This document shows positions 17,072 to 24,924 of a stretch of DNA of 64,000 nt, in pieces. The DNA is from Psychrobacillus psychrotolerans (lineage in GTDB: Bacteria; Bacillota; Bacilli; Bacillales_A; Planococcaceae). The DNA is taken from positions 310,001-374,000 of the forward strand of contig NZ_FOXU01000002.1 in assembly GCF_900115805.1 (NCBI RefSeq), in the 5' to 3' direction. The notes beneath the pieces are model-generated. The model saw only the letters and a program-made list of their open reading frames with translations, had not been told where the DNA came from and made no database searches. Position numbers and translations under genes: made by a program. Position 1 is the stretch's first letter. The number at the start of each line of letters is the position of its first letter.

Positions 17072-17098
17072 TAGCCTTCCAAGTCTACTGGAAGGCTA
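17072..17098 (-). terminator. Terminator of the queF-queC-transporter operon
   Basis: The perfect 10-bp stem TAGCCTTCCA/TGGAAGGCTA (17072-17081 and 17089-17098) has a 7-base loop. On the minus strand it is followed by an AT-rich tail. It lies 27 bases after the transporter stop codon. Confidence 0.75.
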
Positions 17099-17125
17099 AA
17101 TTATAATATTTTAATTTTTATATAA

Positions 17126-17665
17126 TCATTCAGAAAGAAGACGTTTTTCCTTCATTACATAAACCCGACTCAAAATAAGCGCTCCGATTGTCTGAATAAC
17201 GGTTTTCACGATAATTTGCCCTACAATAGCTGCTGGCACGGCTTCCCATGGAAGAATATTTGCTCCCAGAGGACTCAAGCCTATTATGACAAAAATGACT
17301 GAATCCAGGAATCCACCAACAATCCCACTATAGAATACACGCCAAGCCATTGGTAGTTTCAATCTTGTATAAATCTCTGTATCTGCTGTTTCAGCAACAA
17401 CAAATGAAATTGCCGATGCAAATACAATTAATAATGTATCTCCCAACATAAATGACACTAATGCTGATAATGCTAAAGCTATGAAAATGAATAAGTACGT
17501 CTTTGCTCTACCATATTTGTTTTGTACAAGATCTCTAAAAATGAAGGTAGCACCCACGAACAATGTTCCCATAGGGACGATAAACATCCCGAACTGTAAA
17601 GGTGCAAAAGCTGCTGTTACGACATTAGCAATCACAATCGATACTAAATAAAATAAAATTCTCAT
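17126..17665 (-). CDS. Queuosine precursor transporter (VUT family, YhhQ-like)
   Basis: A 179-residue membrane protein with about six helices, of the VUT/YhhQ family (COG1738). YhhQ of E. coli takes up the deazaguanine precursors preQ0 and preQ1. Family marks are the early [16 protein letters not shown] segment, the [11 protein letters not shown] motif and a [10 protein letters not shown] stretch. Its ATG overlaps the queC stop by four bases (ATGA), so it is translationally coupled and belongs to the preQ1-riboswitch operon. That context makes deazaguanine import the likely function. Confidence 0.88.
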   Translation of the reverse strand: MRILFYLVSIVIANVVTAAFAPLQFGMFIVPMGTLFVGATFIFRDLVQNKYGRAKTYLFIFIALALSALVSFMLGDTLLIVFASAISFVVAETADTEIYTRLKLPMAWRVFYSGIVGGFLDSVIFVIIGLSPLGANILPWEAVPAAIVGQIIVKTVIQTIGALILSRVYVMKEKRLLSE

Positions 17666-18336
17666 AATGTTACTCCTTCAATAGATTTAGAAGAAGTTAA
17701 ATAATCTTCTAATCCTTTATTTCTCAGCTTACATGCTGGGCATTCCCCACAGCCATCTGCTATTACACCGTTATAACAAGTCAACGTTTTCTCTCGAACA
17801 AATTCGAGCGCTCCAAGCTGATCTGCAAGTTCCCATGTTTGCGCCTTGTCCAACCACATGAGTGGTGTATCGATCACAAAAGTAGTATCCATAGAAAGAT
17901 TTAATGTGACGTTTAAGGATTTCACGAAAATATCACGACAATCTGGATAGCCACTAAAATCAGTTTCACACACGCCAGTTACGATATGCTTTGCACCTAC
18001 CTGGCTCGCTAAGACCCCAGCAAAAGATAAAAAGAGCAGATTTCGACCAGGTACAAAAGTCGACGGCAATCCCCCATCTTCCCCGTCCTCTACCTTTATG
18101 TCATCTCGTGTCAAAGCATTCGGTGCCAACTGATTTAAAAGCGACATATCCAGAATGTGATGCTTTACACCAAGCTCCTTAGCTATTTCCATTGCACATT
18201 CGATTTCAAGACTATGTCTTTGCCCATAATCAAAAGTCACTGCCTCAATCTCTTTAAAACGTTCTTTTGCCCAAAACAGACAGGTCGTGCTATCCTGTCC
18301 TCCACTAAACACAATAATTGCCTTTTCCTGCTTCAC
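17662..18336 (-). CDS. queC: 7-cyano-7-deazaguanine synthase QueC
   Basis: A 224-residue ATP-dependent enzyme that converts 7-carboxy-7-deazaguanine and ammonia to preQ0 in queuosine synthesis. The PP-loop [11 protein letters not shown] (residues 10-20) binds ATP. The C-terminal zinc site is formed by Cys residues in [16 protein letters not shown]. The length is normal for QueC. The start is GTG, nine bases after AGGGAG. It lies between queF and the transporter gene in a riboswitch-led operon. The queD and queE genes that sit between queC and queF in B. subtilis are absent here. Confidence 0.95.
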   Translation of the reverse strand: MKQEKAIIVFSGGQDSTTCLFWAKERFKEIEAVTFDYGQRHSLEIECAMEIAKELGVKHHILDMSLLNQLAPNALTRDDIKVEDGEDGGLPSTFVPGRNLLFLSFAGVLASQVGAKHIVTGVCETDFSGYPDCRDIFVKSLNVTLNLSMDTTFVIDTPLMWLDKAQTWELADQLGALEFVREKTLTCYNGVIADGCGECPACKLRNKGLEDYLTSSKSIEGVTL

Positions 18337-18478
18337 CCGTTTAAACTCCCTTATATCGACAAAACAGCACCGTAAGGAAGAATGCTGTCATCTTCTGAAT
18401 TTTTTAGATTGTCTATCTCTAGCGCCTAGCCCCTAGTTTCAGGATTTTAGCACTTCTGCCTTACATATGATTATTCCA

Positions 18479-18979
18479 TTAACGATTATCAATTTTCTCT
18501 GGATATAAATCATGGTTCATCAAACGAAAATCTGCTATTTCTACATATTTCGTTCCAGGTCTTCCATAATTACACCAAGGATCAATAGAAATACCTCCAC
18601 GTGGAGTGAATTTACCCCATACTTCGATATATCTTGGATCTAGCAATTCGATTAAATCGTTCATGATGATGTTCACACAGTCCTCATGGAAATCCCCGTG
18701 ATTCCTGAAACTAAATAAATATAATTTTAACGATTTACTTTCTACAATTTTTTTATCCGGTATATACGAGATGTACATCGTTGCAAAATCCGGCTGATTG
18801 GTAATTGGGCACAAACTTGTGAATTCTGGGCAGTTAAACTTCACAAAATAATCCCGAGTAGAATGTAAATTATCTACCGACTCCAATACCTCAGGTGCAT
18901 AATCAAATGAATATTTTGTGCCTTGGTTCCCTAACAGTGTTAAATCCTTCAAACCTTCATCATGACTTCTTCCAGACAT
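18479..18979 (-). CDS. queF: NADPH-dependent 7-cyano-7-deazaguanine reductase QueF
   Basis: A 166-residue enzyme that reduces the nitrile preQ0 to the amine preQ1. It is the short, unimodular QueF type found in Bacillus. The catalytic Cys57 and Asp64 lie in the segment [14 protein letters not shown]. The QueF motif [20 protein letters not shown], which recognises NADPH, follows. It starts with ATG after AGGAGG. It is the first gene downstream of the preQ1-I riboswitch, so its product's own end metabolite should shut it off. A 142-base gap separates it from queC. Confidence 0.95.
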   Translation of the reverse strand: MSGRSHDEGLKDLTLLGNQGTKYSFDYAPEVLESVDNLHSTRDYFVKFNCPEFTSLCPITNQPDFATMYISYIPDKKIVESKSLKLYLFSFRNHGDFHEDCVNIIMNDLIELLDPRYIEVWGKFTPRGGISIDPWCNYGRPGTKYVEIADFRLMNHDLYPEKIDNR

Positions 18980-19061
18980 AATAAAAAAACCTCCTATAAA
19001 AAATGTTTCCCAACACTTTCAAAAGAGGCTTCACAGACCAATCTATACAAACAAAAGGATA

Positions 19062-19099
19062 AAAACAAAAAAGCCACGTCCAAATTATATGGACATGGC
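19062..19099 (-). terminator. Riboswitch-controlled terminator
   Basis: On the minus strand, GCCATGTCC (19099-19091) pairs with GGACGTGGC (19081-19073) and is followed by a T-rich run to 19062. It lies between the preQ1 aptamer and queF, so it is the expression platform that ends transcription when preQ1 is bound. Confidence 0.88.
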
Positions 19100-19116
19100 G
19101 AATAGTCATGTATCCA

Positions 19117-19152
19117 TAGTTTTTTATAGAGGGTATAAGCTATGAACCTCTC
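19117..19152 (-). ncRNA. preQ1-I riboswitch aptamer
   Basis: On the minus strand the leader reads GAGAGGTTCATAGC, then a short linker, then ACCCTCTATAAAAAACTA. This is the preQ1 class I pattern: a five-pair P1 stem (GAGGG-type), a C-containing loop that contacts the ligand, and an A-rich tail that forms the H-type pseudoknot. It is followed by a terminator hairpin and then queF, queC and the transporter, all genes of the same pathway. Binding of preQ1 is expected to favour the terminator. It is among the smallest known riboswitches. Confidence 0.93.
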
Positions 19153-19176
19153 CCGGTCAAGTACGGGTATGCAATC

Positions 19177-19205
19177 ATAATATAGAATATTGACCAAGAC
19201 GTCAA
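19177..19205 (-). promoter_or_regulatory. Sigma-A promoter of the queuosine operon
   Basis: On the minus strand, TTGACG (19205-19200), a 17-base spacer and TATTAT (19182-19177) form a strong consensus promoter. It is about 25 bases upstream of the preQ1 aptamer. Confidence 0.8.
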
Positions 19206-19282
19206 ATAGGCATTCTAGTCAAATGAATTTCCAAATCTCCATTTAAGAGATTCAAAACTTTTTTATAATATCATGCATAAAT

Positions 19283-19309
19283 TTGAACTAGATTGCCTAT
19301 ATTGATAAT
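19283..19309 (+). promoter_or_regulatory. Possible promoter of the 28-residue small protein gene
   Basis: TTGAAC (19283-19288) and GATAAT (19304-19309) are 15 bases apart, which is short but usable, and sit about 30 bases before the start codon of the small gene. Confidence 0.35.
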
Positions 19310-19337
19310 AGAATACGAGATTAAAGGAGGAATAGAG

Positions 19338-19424
19338 ATGAAACATCCATTAAGCTTACCCGAACAATTACCCGAAACAACAGAAGAGCTATTAAAGCTT
19401 ATATTACAAACTATCTTAGCCTAG
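19338..19424 (+). CDS. Small protein of 28 residues, unknown
   Basis: The frame runs from ATG 19338 to TAG 19424. It encodes a short acidic peptide that begins MKHPLSLPEQLPE and ends in a Leu/Ile-rich amphipathic stretch (LLKLILQTILA). The ribosome binding site AAAGGAGGAATAGAG is excellent, a possible promoter lies upstream and a clear terminator follows within 40 bases, so the unit looks like a real transcript. The peptide could be membrane-associated or a regulator. I do not recognise it. It lies at the border of the restriction-modification island. Confidence 0.55.
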   Translation: MKHPLSLPEQLPETTEELLKLILQTILA

Positions 19425-19461
19425 GAGAGATTTAGATTATCAAAGAGACTCAGAAACATAG

Positions 19462-19500
19462 AAAAGTAGATACCTCTACTATGTGGAGTATCTACTTTTT
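19462..19500. terminator. Bidirectional terminator
   Basis: The arms AAAAGTAGATAC (19462-19473) and GTATCTACTTTT (19488-19499) are perfectly complementary, with flanking T and A runs. It separates the small plus-strand gene from the minus-strand open frame at 19492-19674. Confidence 0.82.
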
Positions 19501-19674
19501 GTTATACGTATTCCCGACTTGTCCAATAAATTCCCCATTGCCTTCACCGTATATCTCTCCATACTCTTCCCACGTAATTACTTTCTCCAAACAGCCCCTA
19601 CTACAATACTGCGTTCCACCAGATTTAAAATAAAATAAAACAATTCCTTCACCATTTGCCGATACTCCGAGCAT
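19492..19674 (-). CDS. Small hypothetical protein or remnant with Cys pair
   Basis: A 60-codon frame just downstream of the XRE regulator gene (24 bases). The peptide has a C-x3-C pair in TQYCSRGCLEK, followed by an acidic, Gly-rich stretch (EEYGEIYGEGNGE). There is no clear ribosome binding site, so it may be the C-terminal remnant of a longer zinc-binding protein or a gene coupled to the regulator. The terminator at 19462-19500 follows directly and overlaps its end. I do not recognise a family. Confidence 0.35.
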   Translation of the reverse strand: MLGVSANGEGIVLFYFKSGGTQYCSRGCLEKVITWEEYGEIYGEGNGEFIGQVGNTYNKK

Positions 19675-19698
19675 TGTACTAATTATTAATAGAATTAC

Positions 19699-20013
19699 TC
19701 AATTCAAACTTCTCCAGAAATTCATTAACTTTTTCTTTTCCTCATCCGTACACTTTACAATTGATTCTAGAAATTTTATCCAATCTTTATTATAATCATT
19801 TTCATCAAAACATATATCTTTTTTATTTTCTCCTTTCACTAAATAATCTATTGTAACACCATAGTAATCTGATATTTTAATTAAAATACTTATATTAGGT
19901 TCCCTTCTATTTTTTTCATAATGAGCATAACTCGCCCTAGTAATTTTTAAAAAACCAGCAACTTCTTCTTGGGTTTTTGTACCTCTTAATACTTGTAATC
20001 TTTCTCCAATCAT
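19699..20013 (-). CDS. XRE-family helix-turn-helix regulator, probable controller of the R-M genes
   Basis: A 104-residue protein. Residues 4-60 form a Cro/C1-type helix-turn-helix, with the recognition region KTQEEVAGFLKITRASYAHYEKNRREPNISILIKISDYY. A charged C-terminal tail of about 40 residues follows. It lies 70 bases downstream of the nuclease genes on the same strand. Its own promoter region contains the perfect palindrome ATGATACAA-A-TTGTATCAT, which overlaps the end of the nuclease gene. Controller (C) proteins of type II systems are usually shorter (~80 residues) but have this fold; autoregulation is the likely role. Confidence 0.8.
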   Translation of the reverse strand: MIGERLQVLRGTKTQEEVAGFLKITRASYAHYEKNRREPNISILIKISDYYGVTIDYLVKGENKKDICFDENDYNKDWIKFLESIVKCTDEEKKKLMNFWRSLN

Positions 20014-20068
20014 ATTATTCCCTTTCTCACAAAATATCCATTTGACAATACAGGAAATTCATTATAAA

Positions 20069-20087
20069 ATGATACAAATTGTATCAT
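20069..20087. promoter_or_regulatory. Perfect 9-1-9 palindrome, probable XRE operator
   Basis: ATGATACAA (20069-20077), a central A, and TTGTATCAT (20079-20087) form a perfect inverted repeat. It sits about 55 bases upstream of the XRE regulator start, beside the minus-strand -10 box TATAAT (20066-20061), so a bound dimer would cover the -35 region. Confidence 0.7.
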
Positions 20088-20878
20088 TGGATTGTAACTT
20101 TTATACTTTGTAATTTTTCTATGTATATTTCGTCCTCAATTACACATAGACAGCTTGTTTTCATTTTTTGTTTTCCAGTTTTGTTCAATGATGTATTACT
20201 AGTTTTCTTCCCTAAAGAAGACCCCGTGGAAACTTTGTTCCAATCAGTTTGTACCAATTCTGAATTAAAAACAGCTAGGATTTGTGGTAGATTATTAGAC
20301 TTAGAATAGTAATCATAGTAAAGACCCAGAAGGTTTGATGAATGTGTGTGATGGGCCCACCAGTTTAAATCCTTTAAATATTTTACACGAGGCATGTATA
20401 ATTCAAAATTTTCCTTTACATTATTATATTCTTCTCTTATTGTTTTCCGATATTCTTTAATAGGATCTCCAATGGTACATTTGACTTCTATTCCTCCATA
20501 GAGATAAGGTGCTAAGGCACTTTTCAAAGGGAACTTACGATCTCCAACATCAATAAAACAACCCTTTGTGAAATAATCCAGTTCTACATCATTTCTACAA
20601 AAAATTATATCTGGTCTACCATCAGGGTGAGGATTATTTAATAAAAAATTTGATTTTTTAGCTAGAAAAACCGAGAAAATCTCTCCAATCAGTCCACTTA
20701 AATTTCGTTGTCCTAGAACTTCAAATAAATCAAAATCTAATTCAATGAATAATTCACTTAAAGTCAGTAGATAGTTATTTGTTTCACTTACAGCATCTAT
20801 AACATCTTGTATTTCAATATCAGGCTTTCCATCACCAATAGGTAATGATTTATTAGTGATTACTCGATAGGTTGTCAA
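20084..20878 (-). CDS. Restriction endonuclease subunit (PD-(D/E)xK), larger of two paralogues
   Basis: A 264-residue protein homologous to its neighbour at 20875-21576. Aligned blocks include FEVLGQRNLSGLIGE, NPHPDGRPDII, YGGIEVKCT and LNWWAHHTHSSNLLGL. The PD-(D/E)xK nuclease core is visible as Asp90 in GRPD, then Glu131-x-Lys133 in EVK, with an upstream helix acid Glu66. Both paralogues keep all catalytic residues. The start is TTG overlapping the partner's stop (ATTGA), 10 bases after AGGAGG, so the two are made together. With two C5-methyltransferases next door, this is best read as one half of a heterodimeric enzyme in which each subunit cuts one strand. Confidence 0.82.
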   Translation of the reverse strand: MTTYRVITNKSLPIGDGKPDIEIQDVIDAVSETNNYLLTLSELFIELDFDLFEVLGQRNLSGLIGEIFSVFLAKKSNFLLNNPHPDGRPDIIFCRNDVELDYFTKGCFIDVGDRKFPLKSALAPYLYGGIEVKCTIGDPIKEYRKTIREEYNNVKENFELYMPRVKYLKDLNWWAHHTHSSNLLGLYYDYYSKSNNLPQILAVFNSELVQTDWNKVSTGSSLGKKTSNTSLNKTGKQKMKTSCLCVIEDEIYIEKLQSIKVTIQ

Positions 20879-21576
20879 TCTACACGTACCTCCTGGTGAA
20901 AGAATTTTAAATATTTGGGATCATCGATACAAATTTTTATTCCCTTTACCATTTTTTTGTATCCTGTCTGACCAATCGTTGAGAATGATGTCATTGTACT
21001 TCCTTCTTTAGGTTTCTGAACTTTCCCCCAATCTTCTGGGTTCAACTGATCACTGTAGCATATAGCTACTATTTGCGGCATATCGTCAATATAATCTGAC
21101 ATTAACCCAATTAAGTTATTGGTTTGCTGATGATGAGCTTTCCAATCTAATTTTTCTTTAATCAACTCTATTCGTTGATCACCCATTAGTAGACTTCCTT
21201 TTTTTGTACCAAAGGTATTTTTTATCTCCAGACCACCATCTTTGTATTTAATTAAATCTCTATATACACATTGTTGATAATAATCTAACATTTCAGTTGT
21301 GGATACTTGAAGTAAGTCTGGATAACCATCTTGATTTGGATTTTTTATTAATGATTTATTTATTTTAGCCAGCTCACTTGAAAATGTTTCGCCAATCACT
21401 CCACTAAAATTTCTAAAATCCAAAACTTCAAAAATATTTAAGTCCATTAATCTAGTCTTATTAGTGATTTTTGCAAATTTATCATTAGTATTTATTAATG
21501 CACTCTTCAGTTCTTCAACACTAATATTTAAATGGCTTAGCATTATATCATTTGAATCGATAACTTTTAGACCCAT
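20875..21576 (-). CDS. Restriction endonuclease subunit (PD-(D/E)xK), smaller of two paralogues
   Basis: A 233-residue protein that aligns over most of its length with the overlapping downstream gene: FEVLDFRNFSGVIGE, NPNQDGYPDLL, DGGLEIKNT, LDWKAHHQQTNNLIGL and a shared DWGKV segment. The catalytic set is Asp87, Glu117 and Lys119, with helix acid Glu63. The two subunits differ mainly in a region that is longer in the larger copy (its residues ~137-170), a candidate for different half-site recognition. The ATG start follows AAGGGGCG. The first methyltransferase gene is divergent across a 146-base intergenic region. Confidence 0.82.
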   Translation of the reverse strand: MGLKVIDSNDIMLSHLNISVEELKSALINTNDKFAKITNKTRLMDLNIFEVLDFRNFSGVIGETFSSELAKINKSLIKNPNQDGYPDLLQVSTTEMLDYYQQCVYRDLIKYKDGGLEIKNTFGTKKGSLLMGDQRIELIKEKLDWKAHHQQTNNLIGLMSDYIDDMPQIVAICYSDQLNPEDWGKVQKPKEGSTMTSFSTIGQTGYKKMVKGIKICIDDPKYLKFFHQEVRVD

Positions 21577-21722
21577 TTTAATCGCCCCTTCTATTAATAT
21601 ATGATAAGATTAAACCGAACTTAGGTTCTTCTTTTACAAACATTTACAGTACTTATATTAACATAAAATTTTTACAACCTATCCATAGTCTTTAATAAAT
21701 ATATATAAAAAGGTGAGCAATT

Positions 21723-22850
21723 TTGAGAGAAATTAATATACTAGATTTATTTAGCGGAACTGGTGGATTTTCACATGGCTTCACTTCATATTCTAATAAT
21801 TTTAAAGTAGTCGGTGCAGTTGAACTCGATAAAGACGCTGCTAAAACCACCCAATTAAATCATCCTGATTGTTTAGTTATCAATGATGATATAAGAAAAG
21901 CAAAGCCATCATTATTTAAAGAACACTTACATTCTAGAAAAATCGATGTTATTATTGGTGGTCCTCCTTGTCAGGGATTTTCATCAATTCGCCCATTTCG
22001 TTCTTCAGATGAAGAAGATATGAGAAATAGTTTATTTGAACAATTTGCTTTATATGTAAATTATTTTAAACCTAAAGTTTTTGTCATGGAGAATGTTGTG
22101 GGACTAGTTACACATAACAATGGATTAACACTTAAATTAATTGAAGAAGTTTTTTCTAGTTTAGGGTACAAATTTGAATGGAAAATTTTAAATTCTGCTA
22201 ATTTTGGCGTCCCTCAAAAAAGGGAACGATTCATCATGATTGGTGTATTAAAGGACCTAAAATTAAGTTTCCCTGAACCAACACATTCATTTGAAGGAAA
22301 AACAATTGGAATTAAAGATAAAAAGAAAATGATTATAGTTAGGGATAACTTACCACAGGCTTTAAGCGTAATGGATGCAATTGGAGATTTACCTCCAGTC
22401 ACTAGTGGGGAAGAAAAAATTATCTACGAAAGTAATCCATTAAATGATTATCAAAGAGCTAGAAGATGTAAAAGCTCAAAGTTGGAATTACACAAAGCAA
22501 CAAAACACCCCCCAAAAATGTTAGAAATTATTAAGTATGCAGGGGATAATATTAATTGCATACCCAAACATTTAATTAGCAGCGGGTTTAGCAATTGTTA
22601 TTCTAGATTATCCCCTAACGAGCCAGCACCTACTATTACAGTTAAGTTTGTTAATCCTGCATCTAGTAAATGTATTCACCCTTTACAAAATAGAGCCTTA
22701 ACTCCTAGGGAGGGAGCTAGGATCCAAAGTTTTGATGATAACTATAAATTTTATGGCTCAAGAGTACAGATAATAAAACAAATAGGAAATGCTGTGCCAC
22801 CCTTATTAGGGAAAGCAATTGCCAGAACAATATTTGATATATTGAATTAA
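21723..22850 (+). CDS. DNA (cytosine-5)-methyltransferase, first of two
   Basis: A 375-residue C5-cytosine methyltransferase with all main motifs in order: I, LDLFSGTGGFSHG (7-19, SAM binding); IV, GGPPCQGFS with the catalytic Cys83; VI, VMENV; VIII, PQKRERF; a target-recognition region at about 210-290; IX, SRLSPNEPAPTIT; and X, QIGNAVPPLLG. The start is TTG, five bases after AAGGTGAG. It lies 16 bases before a second, dissimilar C5 methyltransferase. Two methyltransferases are what an asymmetric recognition site needs, one for each strand. It is constitutively needed to protect the host from the divergent nuclease genes. Confidence 0.94.
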   Translation: MREINILDLFSGTGGFSHGFTSYSNNFKVVGAVELDKDAAKTTQLNHPDCLVINDDIRKAKPSLFKEHLHSRKIDVIIGGPPCQGFSSIRPFRSSDEEDMRNSLFEQFALYVNYFKPKVFVMENVVGLVTHNNGLTLKLIEEVFSSLGYKFEWKILNSANFGVPQKRERFIMIGVLKDLKLSFPEPTHSFEGKTIGIKDKKKMIIVRDNLPQALSVMDAIGDLPPVTSGEEKIIYESNPLNDYQRARRCKSSKLELHKATKHPPKMLEIIKYAGDNINCIPKHLISSGFSNCYSRLSPNEPAPTITVKFVNPASSKCIHPLQNRALTPREGARIQSFDDNYKFYGSRVQIIKQIGNAVPPLLGKAIARTIFDILN

Positions 22851-22866
22851 ATTAAGGAGCTAAAAA

Positions 22867-24168
22867 ATGAATAAAAATGCAGTTTGTCTTTTTTCATCAG
22901 CTGGCTTAGGTGAATTAGGTTTGAAGTCTAACAATATAGAAACAGTTATAAGTAATGAAATATTAGAAAATCGCCATCAATTGTACCAAAGAAATTATCC
23001 AAACACCAAGTTATTTACAGGAGATATATGGAGATACAAGGACGAAATTATTGAATATTATAAAAAAAATTATAAAGAAGATCTTTTTTTATTATATGCA
23101 ACTCCCCCCTGTCAGGGTATGTCCTCTAATGGTGCAGGAAAGTTATTAAGTGAAATAAGAAAAGGTAATCGTCCACAAATAGATGAACGAAATAGACTAA
23201 TTATACCAACTTTAGATATTATTGAAGCTTTACAACCAGAATGGATTATTCTCGAGAATGTCCCCAATATGCAACATACCGTTATTAAGGATGAATTTAA
23301 TAATTATATAAACATTATGGATTATATCGACCGTAGATTGGGTCATATCTACAAAGGAAGCTATCAAGTAATTAGTTGTTCTGATTATGGAGTACCACAA
23401 TTACGTAAACGATTACTAACAGTTTATACTAGAAACTCTGCTGGTATAGAATACTTTAATCAAAAGGCTAACTTTTTCTTAGAAGAGGAAAAGACTGAAA
23501 TAAAAACTTTAAGAGATGCCATCGGAAACTTACCACCTTTAGATGCTAAAAAAGGTTTGAATACCCGATATGATTTTCATCCATTACATTATGTATCAGT
23601 TATGAATGAAGAAAAGTATTGGTGGGTATCTCATACTAAAGAAGGTGAACAAGCTTATAACAACCAATGTGTAAATATAGACTGTCTAGATTCTACAAAC
23701 CCCTTACATAAAGATGTGATTATTAATGGAATTGCACAGTCCAATAAAACAACTCCAATTTATTGTCAATCTTGCGGGTCCTTGTTACCTAGACCTTCCA
23801 TTATAGATAAAATTACAGGAGAACGTCGGTTAATTAAAGGATTTCATTCTGCATATAGACGTATGGAATGGGATAAACCAGCTGCAGCTCTGACTAAAAA
23901 TTTCCCATTTGAAGCTTCTGATAAAAAAATCCATCCAACTCAAAATCGGGTATTATCTATTTATGAAGCATTAATAATTCAATCGATTTCAGAATATGAT
24001 TATAATTTCAAAACAGATGAAAAATATATTTCCAAAACATTATTAGCAGAAATTATAGGTGAAAGTGTACCTCCCAAAATAATTGACTTTATGTGTGCAA
24101 AAATCTTATCAATTCACAATCGAACATACCAAAGTAATTCACCTATTCAGCTGTCCCTGGAGTTATAA
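22867..24168 (+). CDS. DNA (cytosine-5)-methyltransferase, second, with Cys insertion
   Basis: A 433-residue C5-cytosine methyltransferase. Motif I is CLFSSAGLGELGL (7-19), motif IV is ATPPCQGMSSNG with the catalytic Cys82, motif VI is ILENVPN, and a VIII-like PQLRKR follows. The C-terminus has PAAALTKNFP (IX-like) and IIGESVPPKI (X). Its target region holds four Cys (268, 273, 300, 303; C-x4-C and C-x2-C), which could bind zinc. It differs strongly from its neighbour, so it probably methylates the other strand of a non-palindromic site. The ATG follows AAGGAGC. Ends 120 bases before the next small gene. Confidence 0.92.
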   Translation: MNKNAVCLFSSAGLGELGLKSNNIETVISNEILENRHQLYQRNYPNTKLFTGDIWRYKDEIIEYYKKNYKEDLFLLYATPPCQGMSSNGAGKLLSEIRKGNRPQIDERNRLIIPTLDIIEALQPEWIILENVPNMQHTVIKDEFNNYINIMDYIDRRLGHIYKGSYQVISCSDYGVPQLRKRLLTVYTRNSAGIEYFNQKANFFLEEEKTEIKTLRDAIGNLPPLDAKKGLNTRYDFHPLHYVSVMNEEKYWWVSHTKEGEQAYNNQCVNIDCLDSTNPLHKDVIINGIAQSNKTTPIYCQSCGSLLPRPSIIDKITGERRLIKGFHSAYRRMEWDKPAAALTKNFPFEASDKKIHPTQNRVLSIYEALIIQSISEYDYNFKTDEKYISKTLLAEIIGESVPPKIIDFMCAKILSIHNRTYQSNSPIQLSLEL

Positions 24169-24287
24169 TAAGAAAAAACTATATTTACCCTTAAAATAGT
24201 AACGCACCGTAAATTCTTACTTCATTTTTTATTGATGAATTTAGATGTTTCAATTATTATTTAGTAAGTAAACTAAAAAGGCTTGAG

Positions 24288-24614
24288 GTGGAAATATTGG
24301 AAATAGATAAATTCAAAGAGTACTTAGAAAAAACTAATAATAAGGAAAGAGTTATAACAGATATTATTTCAAGATGTAAACGTGTAGAAAAATTTGAAGG
24401 TAATCTTGATGAGCATTTCCAACAAGATGCCGGTAAGTCTCTGTTGGATAAACTTACATATAATAGTAAGCAAGCTTCTAACCAAGAACCACCTAAACAC
24501 TCAATCAAGTTTAATGGAAATATGGGTTATGATTCAATTTATCAAGGTACTAGATCATTATATTATGCTATAAAGATGTATTTTTCCTATAAAAAAGAAC
24601 AATTAAATCAATAA
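24288..24614 (+). CDS. Hypothetical protein downstream of the methyltransferases
   Basis: A 108-residue, charged, mostly helical cytosolic protein. The start is a GTG at 24288 or, more likely by its GAGGTGG site, the TTG at 24297 (105 residues). The N-terminal part, KFKEYLEKTNN...DIISRCKRVEKFEG, resembles a small helical DNA-binding bundle of the kind seen in integrase core-binding domains, but I am not sure. It is on the same strand as the methyltransferases and may be cargo or a helper of the restriction-modification island. I do not recognise the family. Confidence 0.6.
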   Translation: MEILEIDKFKEYLEKTNNKERVITDIISRCKRVEKFEGNLDEHFQQDAGKSLLDKLTYNSKQASNQEPPKHSIKFNGNMGYDSIYQGTRSLYYAIKMYFSYKKEQLNQ

Positions 24615-24924
24615 ATTAAATATCAAAGATAACACTACGATTCATGTTGTTGTTTTTCATTATTACTATGAAATTCTATATTTTGCACCTAATTGCTTAT
24701 TGCCACTGCGATTACTTCTTGCATATACTAGGTCCTAATACATTTCAGAATTTTTTTGCTGTAGTGTAGACATCAAGTCGCCCTTGTCAATTCCATGCTA
24801 ACCTATGTATTTATTATATTGAAAGCACATTTAGATATTATATTCGGAAAAAATCGCACATGGTTGCACTAGCTCCTACAATTTCTATTCTCAAAATCAT
24901 CTACTGAGTATCCAATTGAATACT
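24615..24924. other. AT-rich region without a gene
   Basis: About 310 bases after the small hypothetical gene. There are no open frames of note, no terminator and no repeat that I can see. It probably marks the right border of the defence island. Confidence 0.35.

Noticed and set aside
18994-19197. Minus-strand open frame of 67 codons
   Set aside because: It overlaps the preQ1 riboswitch and its terminator and promoter. The conserved RNA signals explain this DNA.
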